Source of the DNA: Gonium pectorale
Taxonomy: Eukaryota; Chlorophyta; Chlorophyceae; Chlamydomonadales; Volvocaceae
Length of the DNA stretch: 64,000 nucleotides
Reading direction: 5' to 3'
Assembly (NCBI GenBank): GCA_001584585.1
Contig: LSYV01000005.1
Location: forward strand, 3,048,806 to 3,112,805
This document shows, one piece after another, positions 24,501-35,513 of this stretch. Position numbers and translations under genes: made by a program. The notes under the pieces are model-generated. The model ran no database searches, was not told where the DNA came from, and saw only the letters and a list, made by a program, of their open reading frames with translations. Each line of letters opens with the position of its first letter. Position 1 is the first letter of the stretch.

Positions 24501-27500
24501 CCTGCAGCCCGCCGGCTGCCTCAGCCATCTCCACACCACGCGCGGCAACCTGCGCCTCAAGCGCCGCCACGCGCTCCTCTGCGCTGGCAGCCGTCGCACG
24601 GGCCGCTGCTAGCTGGTCTCGCAGGCCTGCCTCCTGGGCCACGACCGCATCGCGCTCGCCCTCCAACTCCGCGACACGAGACTCAAGGGCGTCGCGGGCT
24701 CCCTCCAGCTCCAGCACATGGGCCTGCAGGTCGACCCTCGCGGCCTCAAGCTCCTCAGTTTGCGACTCTAGTGCCGTCTTCGCGGACTCCAGGGCCTTTC
24801 CCTTCTTGACCGCGTTGCGCAGCTTGTCGCGCATGTCCTCCGTCTCCCGGGCATGACGCGCCGAGGCCTCCAGGGCAGCGTCCAGCTCTGCGCGCACCTT
24901 GTCGAGCTCAGCCTGCAAGGGATCGGCGGTGCTCGCACCTGAGGCGGGCTGCGCCTCGGCATGGACCTCGGCCGCCGGCTGGCCGTGCTCAGCCGATGCG
25001 GGCTTAGCTTCGCGCTCCTTTTGCGCCAGCTGCAGCTCGGACTCCAGCTGTGAAATACGCTCACGGGCCAACGCAAGCTCAGAGGCAAGAGCGGCCTGCT
25101 CCGCCGCTGCCGTTGCCGCGGCGGCGGCCGCGGCAACTACTTCTGCAGACCCAGTTTCGGTGAGCGCCACGGTGCTGCTGCTGTCGGAGGCGCGAGGCGC
25201 GGGCGCGCCCGGCGCGAAGATGCCCGGACCCGCGGCTCCGCCGACGGAGCGGGGCGTATCGGGTAGGCCGTCAGACGTAGGCGCAAATCGCCGAAGGCGT
25301 GACTCAGGCTGTTTGGGAGGCTTATCCGCAGCTCCCTCCTGCAGGAGCAGCAAGGCGCGACAGTGAACAGAGACGAATCATTTTCCAGGCCACGTCACAA
25401 ATGTTTCTACATGCATCCTCAATTCCGCTTCTTCTTACCGCAAGCCGCCGCTCGGCCTCCTCTAGTCTCGCGGCTAGCGTTGCTGCCTCCTCGCTAGCCG
25501 CCACCAGCTTTACGGCAAGCTCCTTCGACTGGCCCGAATCCTGCTCCTCGATGAAGGCCTGACGTGGGAAGAAGCGCCACACTGGTCGGTATCACAGTGA
25601 CATCACGCGAGCAACCTACCAGGGGGTTGCTGAGGAGAAACTGACAACAGATACAGCATTTACTGTACAAGACGCTGACGTCCTACAGCGCACCTGCATC
25701 CGCCTCTTAAACTGTCGGCCCGCAGCCACTTCGGCCTGTGCCTGCTCCAGTGCCCCCTCCGCCACGTTCACGCGCTGCGAGGCGACAGCCAGCTGCATCT
25801 CCAGCTGCTGGGCGCGCATGCGGAACTTGTTGGTGTCGCCCTGGGCGTTGGACAGCTCCTAAGGCCGGGCAAACGGCAGACGCGTCACGTGGCCAGCAGT
25901 TGGTTTAGGTCGGCTGGAGGGCGAATGCGATGTAATCGAAGGGTAAAGCATCAAGCCTGTCGCTTCCCCGTGCGCAAGTTAAGTGTTGAATCGAGAATCG
26001 AGCTTGTCCGGGGCTGGCTGCGACGGCTTTGCAATAGGGCCCAGCTGCACGTTCAAAGCGAGCCCCCACCTTGATCTGCGCCTTGGCGGGCCTTGGTCTC
26101 CTCGATCGCCGCCGTCAGCTGAGCGGCCATGGCCGTGAGCTTCTCCCTGTCGGCTGTGGCCGCCTCGCGCAACGCTGACGCGGCTTTTTGCTCCGCGTCG
26201 CGCTGGGCAATCGCCTCGGCCAGCTGCTGCGACAGGGTGCCGGCGGCGGCCCGTGCCTCCTCCAGTTCAGCATGCACGGACGCCAGCCTGGCTTCGGCCT
26301 CCGCAACGGCCTCCGCGGTCCTGGCGTCAGCCTCCTTCACCGCAGAGGCAGCACCGGCCTCGACCTCTATCAGCCGCTCCCTGGCGAGGCTCAGCTCGTC
26401 CAGGCTGGAGGAGGCGTACTCACGAACCGCTTCCAGCTTGTCCTCGGCCGCAGTGGCAGCGGCACGCAGCCCTGCCAGTGTTGCGTCACGCTCCGCCAGC
26501 TTGCTCTCCAGAGCGGACAGCTGTCACGGATAAAAACACCACGACAGGCACGAGAGAATAAGGGTAAGGACTCATATGCCCATGTAAGTCAGTGCTAGAG
26601 AGGACGCCTAGCACGGGAAATCCGATCCAAATGCGCACCTGGTCCCGGGCTTGCTGTAATTCCTTTTGCGTACTCCGTTCCAGCTCCTCGACCTGGGTCT
26701 GCAAGGAATCATCAATCACTATGAGGTGCCTGCTGAACATCACATGCGAGAAACAGCCTTCCTGCGTTTTACGTCACCACGCCACCTGGCACAAGAATGC
26801 GTGTAGCGTCTGACGGCAGGTACGGGCAGTTCCCCATAGCCGAAAGCAGTACCGTACCTTCATTGCGGCCGCCAGCTGCATGGCGCCGATAAGCTCCGTC
26901 TCCGCACGGTCCGCCCGCGCCCGCTGTTGGTCTGCTTCCTCCTCGAGCTCCGCGCAGCGGTTCTGCAGAAGGGCAAGCGCGCCAAGCCCCAGCTTCACAG
27001 GGCGACGTTCTGACGCATTGGCAGCGCACACCCACACCTCTCAAACCTTTACGACGGAGATCAAGGCAGACTGTAGCGCACCCACAACTGCAAGGTGTCT
27101 CCCCCGGACTCGTTGCACCTTCGTCTCCACCAGGCGCTTGGCTGCCAGGTCCATGTCCTTGCGGTGCTGGCTCAGGTGGCGAGACAGCTGGCGCTGTGCC
27201 TCCGCCGACGCTGCGCGCTCGCCTTCGGCGCTGGCTTGCAGCGAATCCACCTTCTCCTGGGACACGAGGCAGTTTCCTCATGAGCATGATGACACGCCTG
27301 GCAGCTGGGAGCTGCACTAGTGCGGTCTGACAGCCGAAGTGCAACTAAAAGAACCTCCCAGCATTGGTGAGTGCAACTTGGGACACCCCATCCCGCTAGG
27401 GTAGTCCCTGGCGACGCGCCAACCCTGTGCGCTCCTGACCTGCAGGCGCCCGAGGCGCATCTCCGTATCCCGCAGCTGGTTGACCGCACTCTCGGTCTGG

Positions 27501-28820
27501 CGCTGCGACGCCTCGAGCTGCTGCTGCAGCAGCCGGCCAGCAGACTCCGTGCGCTCACGCTCGTGTTGGGCCACCTGCGTATTAGCCGCCACGGGGGGAG
27601 CCACTCAGTTGGCAACGAGCAGAGCGCTGTTTCCCACCATGGCCGTAGGCCGACGAATGCGGTTTGGGAAATGGGCATTATGGGCAACGCCCATCTAGCT
27701 GAGCCTACAACCAAGGCGACTCCATGAACCCCATAAGTGGCGCATGGAATGGGACCAATGCGGCGGGTCCATGAGGAAGCCCCTTCCCATCTCCGCGCCT
27801 CCCGCTCCCTTCTGCCGTACGTTTAGTGCCTCTTCTAAGCCCTTTAATGTTGCTTCAGTCGCGCCGCTGCCTCTCGCTGCCTTGGTCGAGGCGCCGCCAC
27901 CGTTCTGCCCGTGCAAGAAGGCAGGGGCAAAAGTGCGTTGGAGCAGGTAAGGTGTACCTGACAACGTAGGAGACACGCGCTGAATGCTGCACACAGCAGC
28001 ATCCTGCTTCTGGGTCATGGGGAGCTAGACAACATATCGTGTTATCCTTCTGTTGCGTAGTAGTTCATGTGCGGGGGCCTGGCTCACCTCAGCCTCCCGC
28101 AGGCGCGCCTCCGCCTCCTTGGCCCGAGTCTCAGCGTGTGCAACCCGGAGCCGCAGTTGCGCCATTTCCTTGTTCATAAGCTCCATGGCAGACGGCAGGG
28201 GCCCCACATTGGGGGCCATCGATGGCCCAGGACTGGATACTGGTGTGCTGTTGGTGGAGATTGCAGTACGGGGCAGTTTTAGTTCGATAGGCTGCACCCG
28301 TAGAAATACCAACTCCCGAATAACTTCCTCTCCAGACCTGCCAACCCACCTGGAGCCGCTTGAAGCGGCAGTTGACCGCCCTGACTTCTTTGGGGTACCG
28401 TCTGCGGTGGGCACCACCATGGTGTGATATTCCCTGCCCCCAAGAAACAAGCTCATGGCATCCAGGCGGAAGGCCCACCTCCGCCTCCCATGACCGATGC
28501 AACCGTTGAAGCTGCCACTGAGGCGGCTACAAGGGCCGACTGCGGATATGGGGCGCCATTGAGGGTGGGGTCTGGGTTTGGGGAGAGGGGTGTGGGTCCC
28601 CGATCGTGTGCCGCACCTCCGTGAGAGTCGAGCTTGCAGCGCTGCCAGACGCTGCAGCAGACGCCCTGTCAGCTTTATGCTTGCGAAACTCCTCCAGCTG
28701 CGGAAAATGCCCTCCAGCTTCAGAAGCTGTTCAACCCGAGCTGTGCTGGCGCTTGCAATGCCCAAGGCTCACCCGCGCGCGGCCAACACGCGTTAGCTCT
28801 TCGGCCTTTTTGCGGTCCAT
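12566..28820 (-). CDS. Giant tail-anchored coiled-coil golgin (TNO1/golgin-like)
   Basis: Probable Golgi/TGN tether. Exons (descending): 28820-28773, 28697-28617, 28539-28479, 28401-28350, 28247-28088, 27904-27821, 27574-27440, 27256-27119, 26962-26858, 26698-26639, 26520-26070, 25858-25694, 25558-25439, 25338-20143, 19279-19202, 19027-18845, 18611-16806, 16657-16160, 15903-15708, 15532-15387, 15235-13868, 13665-13561, 13359-13141, 13000-12566. About 3,962 residues; phases agree except one base at exons 11/12. The N-terminus (RVGRARLEEFRKHK) matches the GRxKLxxFRxxK type seen in plant TNO1-like proteins and AKAP450/pericentrin. The body is nearly continuous Ala/Glu/Leu coiled coil. Three LRxKLxxAxKKGK boxes lie near 24784-24837, 18196-18265 and 17220-17285. 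The C-terminus has a membrane anchor with Tyr and Leu-His (TYVIVLHLIAL), as in golgin-84, giantin and CASP. The golgin class is firm; the exact orthologue is not. Confidence 0.85.
18713..18724. repeat. 12-nt C run in a golgin intron
   Basis: Uninterrupted C homopolymer in the intron between exons 16 and 17 of the giant golgin. Length is likely to vary and may be misassembled. Confidence 0.8.
19320..20080. mobile_element. Probable insertion in a golgin intron, flanked by TTTGCGAG clusters
   Basis: The intron between exons 14 and 15 (20142-19280) is about 860 bp, much longer than most others in this gene. Near its left end GTTTGCGA(G) occurs at 19398, 19463 and 19505, with a variant near 19415. 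Near its right end it occurs at 19965, 20008 and 20048. All copies are in the same orientation. The clusters sit in AT-rich sequence and bracket a GC-richer core of about 450 bp with no convincing open frame. The pattern suggests a small non-autonomous element with sub-terminal repeats; no transposase and no clean target duplication were seen. Confidence 0.45.
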
Positions 28821-29161
28821 GCTGTCAGGCTATCATTTGGTAAATTTTGAGTTCATACTGCGAGGCCTATTCTAGTCCCAGCTGATCGCAGTTTATTACA
28901 CCTAATATGTACTAAGCGTGCGCATCGTGCTTAGCTCGTGGCCGTGGCCTAGATCGCGACGGCTTTTGAACAAGCTGACTGTTGTGTGGCCGCTAGCCTG
29001 TGCCTAACGCGTATAGCAAACAGTATACAGCAGGGTGTCACAATTGGACGAGTGTGCTGAAGCAGAACGGCCGGTGGGGCCGGTCGTCCAAGTCGGTTAG
29101 ACACACTACTGACAAAAAGCTATGGTACGTTACGAAACATGGATGCTTGGGAATGTAGCAG
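28821..29161. promoter_or_regulatory. Divergent 5' region between the giant golgin and the 522-residue membrane protein
   Basis: 341 bp between two start codons that face away from each other. Expected to hold both promoters and 5' UTRs. No specific element recognised. Confidence 0.45.
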
Positions 29162-31872
29162 ATGGAGGCGACAAATATCTATACGCTCTCGAGGTCGCCA
29201 AGGCTATTAGCGGCTCGACACTGCACCCGAGCACCTCTTCTGCCGGCTGCGCCCCGTTCAAGCTGTCGGAATAGCCCCCGAAGCACATGTGAAGCATTGC
29301 CGGTGCAGCGCTCGGAAGCAGCCGCACACGGGTGGCCGTTCGCTCCCCGCTATGTGCCCTTGGGTCGGCCCACGCGGAGGACGCCCTCGCCGCATGCCAG
29401 AGGATTGCCGTGCCGAGCCACAAGCCAGATCCCTGGGCCTGACGGTGGGAGCGGCGACCCGAACGGGGGCGCCGGTACGTCGCAGCGTGCAGGCGACGTG
29501 GGGCGGCCGTCAGTAGCGGCCTCAGCGCCAACGGACATCGGGACGCCCGATGGCCCGCCGGAGCGCTGGACTGTTCTGCTGCATGCTGTAGCAGCGCTGT
29601 GGGGCAGCATGTGGTAAGCAGGTAGCGGGCTCGGTTCCTGCCCCTCTTCTGGCTGTGACGTGCAAGCACGGGTGTGCGGGAGAGGGACGCACCTGGACAA
29701 AGCAAGGCGGCTTTGCCAATACATGAGCGGACTGTGCCGCTCTGATCTCACTGATGCCGCTGGAATGTTGGGTGCGTCAACACATGACCGTGGTACCGTA
29801 GCATACATCCCATGCATCAGCCACGCCAGCCTGTCGCATCGCGCCCCACAGGTTCTGCACTGCGGGCCTCTTCAGCTTGTGCTATGCGAGCCTAGCTGGC
29901 GCCTCCGCCATTGCAGCTGCCGCCTTCAGCAGCCTCGCTCCCGTGGGTCCGTCGGCTCTCGCTGTCGGCTCGGGCGCCGCCGCGCCGGCCGCCGTGGCGG
30001 CAGTGGACTGGGCACAGGTGGCGCTTCGGACCGCGACCGGGCTTGCGACCGGCAGTGATGGGGCCGGTCGGGAGCAGGTTCTGCGGACCCTGCAGGTAGG
30101 AAAATCGCGGCCCGCGGATCAGAGCAGACCGGCAGGAACGGCAGGAGCTAACAAGAATGTGTTGTGGAGCAGTAGGACCACCACTCTTGCTTTCCAAAGG
30201 CATGTGACGTCGAATGCCTGCGATGCTAGTTTCCACCGCATGGACCCTAAGGGCGGCGTCCTCCAACTTCCGCTTTTAGCCCCTGAAAGTACATTGGGAG
30301 GGGTTAATACGAAACACGAATGTGACATGCCTGCATCGTTGAACTCCTGATACCGAAACGTATCTGGGCTGCCGGCTGCGCAGGAGGTCGGCGCAGGTCC
30401 CCTCACCCAGTTGAGCGTCCAGGCGGTGCTCCCGGCGCTATGCACCTTGTACGAGGCATGCCGCTGGCTCCTAAGCGGACTGCAGGCGTGCGGTAGGTGC
30501 CGTCAAAGCGAATCATCCATCTGCTTGTGGTTGGGTCTTTGGGTGTCAGGTTCAATCGACATGCCGTTTCCACTGTCCAGGCATGCCACTGATGAGCTGG
30601 GCCTCCCTCGCCGCAAGCGTGGGCGGGTTCGTGGGCGTGCTCTCCGTCATGGCCATGCCCCTGCGGCCTCTGCTGGCTCCGCTCCTGCCGAGCATTGTCC
30701 CAAAGGGCAGGTGCGCTGCGGTGTCGCGTCACGCCAAGAACTGCCCGCTTAACGTGCCTGCTCCTGTACTGTGCTGCTTGCAATTTCGTCCATGGCCCCC
30801 CCGGCTTTGACGGACGTGTAACCTGTAACCTGCTTGCAATGACACATACCCTCTGCTGTGCTCGGTACTTTGGGCCTTGTAACCGTGCATTGGCCACTAC
30901 CCACGTTCATCGCCATCAGGGACATTCCTCACTACTTTCTTCCGCAGGCCAAGCCGCACCACGACGGCTGCCCTGCACACGGGCGGCATCGTGTGTATGG
31001 CAGCGCTGCTCACAACCCTGACCCAGATTGAACTTGCCGTGCCGGTGCTTCGCGCTGATGTCAGCGCCGCTGCGGCGGCGGCCGCCGTCGGCGCCCCTCT
31101 TCTGGTCCAGCATAAGGCCGTGTTGTACGGGACGCTGGCTGTACTGGGAGACGTGGCAGTGGCGGCGTGGACGGTTTGGGTGGCGGCGGGCGCGGCGGCG
31201 GCGGTTCTGGGGTGGCAGCGCGGCGGCGGAATTGAAGGGGCGCAGGCAGGGCGAGAAGGGCAAAGGGCAGGGTCAAAAAAACCCTTCAATGCGTCAGGGA
31301 CCAGCGGCCGCAGCAATCACTCAGCCGGCGTGGTCGACTGCAGCGGCAGCAGCGATAAGCCCCCGGCAGCAGAGTCCGTTACCTCCGCCAGTCGGGGAGA
31401 GGAGCAAGAGCAGGCGTGCACGCTGGCAGTCTTCCGCGCCGCCCGCTGGCTGGCACTGTGCCGGCTGTTAATCGACGCGGGTCTGCTGCTGGCTGTGGCT
31501 TCGGGGAGCTTGCGCGGCGAGGTGTCGGGTAAGGGCCCTGGCATATCTGTCTTAGCCTTGCTGCCTTGGGTTGGGAGTTCGGACGTGTGCATCCAACAGC
31601 AATATCGTCACGCATTTGGGCGGCGCGCTGAGCATCTCGTTTCAGTGCCATCATATGGTGCCGCGCCGTGCAAAGTACCAAAGATGCGTATCACGGACAT
31701 TGTGGGTTGCTTTGCCATGCACGTCCTCGTTGGTGCTGCTCCCATGCACTGCCGATTGCCAGCGTCCCATGGCGCCCATCGTGACGCAATTGCCGCCCTG
31801 TCTCACGCCCCCCCTGCAGCTGGGCGTGTCGTCGGCATGCTGTGGATCGCGCAGCAGGCGTGGCAGCTATGA
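29162..31872 (+). CDS. Multi-pass membrane protein of unknown function, possible plastid targeting
   Basis: Exons 29162-29613, 29852-30095, 30384-30492, 30581-30710, 30948-31528, 31820-31872; all phases agree, giving 522 residues. The first 60 residues are rich in Arg, Ser and Ala and poor in acids, like an algal transit peptide. About six to seven hydrophobic segments follow: around LLHAVAALWGSMWFCTAGLF, the Ala-rich stretch after it, LSVQAVLPALCTLYEACRWL, WASLAASVGGFVGVLSVMAM, HTGGIVCMAALLTTLT and VLYGTLAVLGDVAVAAWTVW, with a Ser/Gly-rich loop before the last conserved part. Layout faintly recalls DUF3611 membrane proteins of plastids and cyanobacteria, but I could not match a signature. 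The frame stays open through the last intron, so intron retention would still give a protein. Confidence 0.55.
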
Positions 31873-34125
31873 GGACCGCAGCCCTTTCAGGAGTCAGCGG
31901 GCGATTGGCATTCGCGCAGGCGAGGAGCGGGCCAGGGGAACTGACGAGTTTATGTAGAAGCACCGGGTGGGAATCTTATGAAGAAGGATTCGTATCGTAT
32001 GCGCGGCTGCTTCAGGAAATTGAGGAGAGTTGGTCTCGGTTGAAACCGCTGCACGCAGAGAGCAATGGGTTGGAAATGTGCTAACCAGCCCTCCGGTCCT
32101 TGACGGCGCTTGCTTGGCAGTGCGGACCCTTGTGCTATGCTGCTGTTGAGGGTAGGTTGAAGATCGACAGGTCTTACAGGCATACACCCGTGTCGTCTGA
32201 ACAGCAGATACCCTCGTCCAGATGCGTCTGCTTCACGGGCAAGGCCATGTCTAGGCCGGTCGAGTCTTACGGCAGAGTTGTGAATGAACGTCGCACCGCC
32301 CTGGTGCCTCACTACACATGGCTGTAGCGAACACGAAAGCCCATTCGTACACAGCCTGTCGTTTGAGGCTCATGCATCATATATATGGAACATGCCAAAC
32401 CTGGCCAAATCAGGTCTCTGCTGAGCGCGCCTAGGGGGACGCCTGGGTGATGTTATCCCGAGGCCTAAAACGGAGGCTTTCCAAGCCACCAGGACCTCGG
32501 AACAAGCACCTACGTAGCTACGGCGGAATCGGCGAGAATAGCCTACACCGACTTCACACCTCCCTTAGGACACAACAGCCGTACACCCGTGTGGGTGCAC
32601 TCACGTAGAACGCAGGAAACCTCGGTTTCCATATACCACGCTACGCTCCGTAAGGAATCCGTCGAGTCTCTGCAGAGCGCGCCTCGCAGCGGCAGCGGGC
32701 ACCTCTTCCTGACGCATCCGGTTCTCTTCCTACACTCCACCACTGCCGCCGCCACCGGTCACCAGCGCTCTGCCCGTACAAGCCCCGTTGGGGCCCTTCG
32801 GCCACCTCTAGTGGAATGGCGATAGCTATCACAAATGATATATGCCCGCCAGGCTCCAGCGGCCATTTGAACGACCGCGCTGGGTAAAGAAGCTTGGCAA
32901 GTCCGTGGGCACGCCATGCCGGCCGCGGGTACCAAGCCTCCGCCAGGTCGCCGTTTGTGCAAGCGGTTGCGTTCATGGCACCGTCTTTCGGCGGAGCAGT
33001 TGGTGGTTGCGAGTCGGGCGGTTAGCCAACCGGACCCGTTCATCATCAGTATGCCTGTGCTATTCACAACGATACCACTGCCATCCCTCACTGCCGTCCG
33101 AGGAGCGTCCGTTGGCCGGCTTCGAGCTCATTCACATACGCCCGCACGCTGTTATCATACACCCGACTGAAACAACAACCGAAAGTGCACAACCTTTCTG
33201 GTTGACGCTGCTCATAAGCAACCAGGCAAAAGAAACCAACCAGGCACTCAAGCACCGGCGCACGCCCCCATTCCACGGCGCACTCACATGCGCCGCTGCC
33301 TAGTCGATAAAACACCTGCATGTCCAGCTCCATAGCCGAGGCCGGGCAAGCCACAGCATGCACGCCGAGGCAGGCAGCGGCTGCCTTGGCTCTCGGCTGT
33401 GCCCTCGCTCTGCGATCAGCCCTCCGCCTTCAGCCTTCGCCTTGGCGGCTCAGTCGGGGGAGGGGCTGCCGGCGGAGGCTGCCAGGACACGAGCCCCTTC
33501 ATCCCTGTCCGGACAGAGACGGTGCAGTGCGCACAGGCCATAGCCACGCGCCACGCCCCCGATCAGTGTCAGCCTCTGTGCCGAAGCACCCGCCTACTGA
33601 GGACTCCTGTGGCCGCCATGGCAGCACTGGCGAATGCTTCTGGTCATGCCGAGATTGTGAACATGAGAGTCGCAGGCGTGCCGGTGGACGCCGTAGCGCG
33701 TTACTGAGGCAGCATCGTGAACGGGGCCTGCTTATGGGGCCCCTGAAGGTTGCCTACGTCTGCGTGCAACCCGCTGATGCACCGCCACCTTCAGATAAAG
33801 AGTAGCTGCCGTGAAGCTGTGCTGCTGATGCTTTAGCGTCAGCCCCCGGAGCGGCGCCCCGGCGCTCAACCCTGCTAAACGGTCGCCAGTACGCCGAGTG
33901 GTGCCGCTTCGCTTGCGAGAGTCCAAACAGAACAAGTATTTATTGAAGCTTTAAGTGATGTTAAATATCATAAAGGAATAGCGGCCAGCGGTGCGCGGTC
34001 GACTCTCTGGCAGCTGAATCACGGCACGGCAGGGCACGGCTAAACCCTAGACCTCCCTTTGGTCACGACGCTGCATCCCTCATGTTTATAACCAAACATA
34101 CATCAATCATACTGTTCCTGCAAAG
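31873..34125. other. Intergenic, no supported gene
   Basis: About 2.25 kb holding the 3' UTR of the upstream gene and the 5' region of the next. Open frames here (for example 33320-33805 plus) have no recognisable motif, no splice partners and no composition typical of the neighbouring exons. An AT-rich patch lies at about 33930-34120, just before the next start codon. Confidence 0.5.
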
Positions 34126-35513
34126 ATGTCGGCGCACACTTTCGGGTGCAGCGCTGCAACCGCCGGCATCGCTGCGTCGGCTTCCCTGCTAACGGCCTCT
34201 ATCTTTATCGATCGAATTGACGATGCAGACTGTGCAAAGAACCTCAAAAAGGTGCGTTCGGGCGGCTTGTGCTGACAATCAGAAAAGTTCCGAAAGTCGC
34301 TCCATGGACCGCAACATACATACCGCAAGGATGTCAGGGGTCCATAAGAATCAGTTTGCGCCAGGATACTCTCATGCTTTGTTGGCCATTCGGGTGTCCT
34401 CTCCGCATTATCCTACCCAAGTTTGCATCGGCTCAAACACTATGATTACTCGCTTGCAGATCATGGGCACGACCATGCCACTGGATGTGGGCTACATCGT
34501 GGCTGGCAGCGCGGCGGCCCTTGCGCAGGTACGAGGCGGGGCGACGACTCAAGCATCCATACCACCCATGTAGCCCATCTTCCACTACCCAATATTCCAC
34601 CCGTCTGAGCTGTTGGTACGGTTGCGGGCCCCACCTATCTAATGCGTACCCTTGCGGGTGGCCTCTTTGCATCCCTGGATACAGGCCTACAAGACCCCTG
34701 CAACCAAGTCGCTGTGGCTGGCTGCAGCGGGGCTGCTCGCGAGCGTCATCCCCTACACGTGCGTCATATGGGTTGAGAGCTCCCGATGCCTACGGAGAAT
34801 GTCAAGATTGGGTCTTCCCTTGCTTGCTCTTGCCTCTTGCTGTCTCCGCCCTTGCTTCCTCTGCCTATTACGGCTTCTGCTCTGGCAGCTTAGTCCTGCA
34901 ACGCCTACGATATTAGCTGCCCCGACAGCTACCGCCCGCCCTACTCTTCTATCCGCGCAGCTACTTCCTGAACAAGGAGGACTGTGAGGCTATCTTCAAG
35001 GCGGGAGAGGAGAAGAAGGCTCCCGCTGCGGGCACTGTCAAGCGTAAGTACTTCAGAGGGCGGGGTGCAGATGAGGCGGGAGTCTTGACCGGTTTAGTGC
35101 TCAACGCGCAGCACCTTTGAGAGCTTATTGATGTCGTCTGTCTGTGCAGGGCAGGCCGGATAATGTCGTTTCTTAGGCGAATGCCACATGTCACCGCCCG
35201 ACGCCCTTGTCTTTTGCTAGTTTATCGTCCCTGTCGCATGTCCTACCAGGGCTGGCCCTCCACGGCTATGCTCGCGTGGGCATCCTGGCGGCCAGCACCG
35301 GGATCATGGTGAGGCCTCCCGTGTGGGCCAGGAACCCCGACCAGCGTTAGGGGTTCAGCCAATTGCCTCTTTAAGAAGCAGCTGTACTTCCCTGCTACTG
35401 GCTGCTGGCTGCATGTCATTGCATATAACCGCTTTCCGACCCAGTTCGGCTTGCATTGATGCCGTCTTGCCCGTACTCCGCAGGTGTACGCCCTGGCCAA
35501 GAAGGGCAAGTGA
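34126..35513 (+). CDS. Small four-helix membrane protein, DUF1772-like
   Basis: Exons 34126-34251, 34460-34528, 34685-34758, 34961-35043, 35250-35308, 35484-35513; all phases agree, giving 146 residues. Four hydrophobic segments are visible: near the N-terminus (AATAGIAASASLLTASIFID), then LDVGYIVAGSAAALA, then SLWLAAAGLLASVIPYTYF, and ARVGILAASTGIMVYAL at the end. The stretch KSLWLAAAGLL...IPYTY followed by a charged loop and LHGYARVGI fits the DUF1772 (anthrone-oxygenase-like) pattern as I know it. The molecular role of this family in algae is unknown to me. The protein ends KKGK, a C-terminal dilysine. Splicing of exon 3 at ACAC/GTGCGT was chosen because it alone restores the IPYTYF motif in frame. 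Confidence 0.68.

Noticed and set aside
31529..31819. Reading straight through the last intron of the 522-residue membrane protein
   Set aside because: The frame stays open, but GG/GTAAGG and CCCCTGCAG are strong splice sites that preserve phase, and the intervening peptide is not hydrophobic or conserved-looking. Kept as possible intron retention only.
33320..33805. Plus-strand open frame of 161 codons
   Set aside because: Arg/Cys-rich, no family features, no in-phase neighbours; not better than chance for this GC content.
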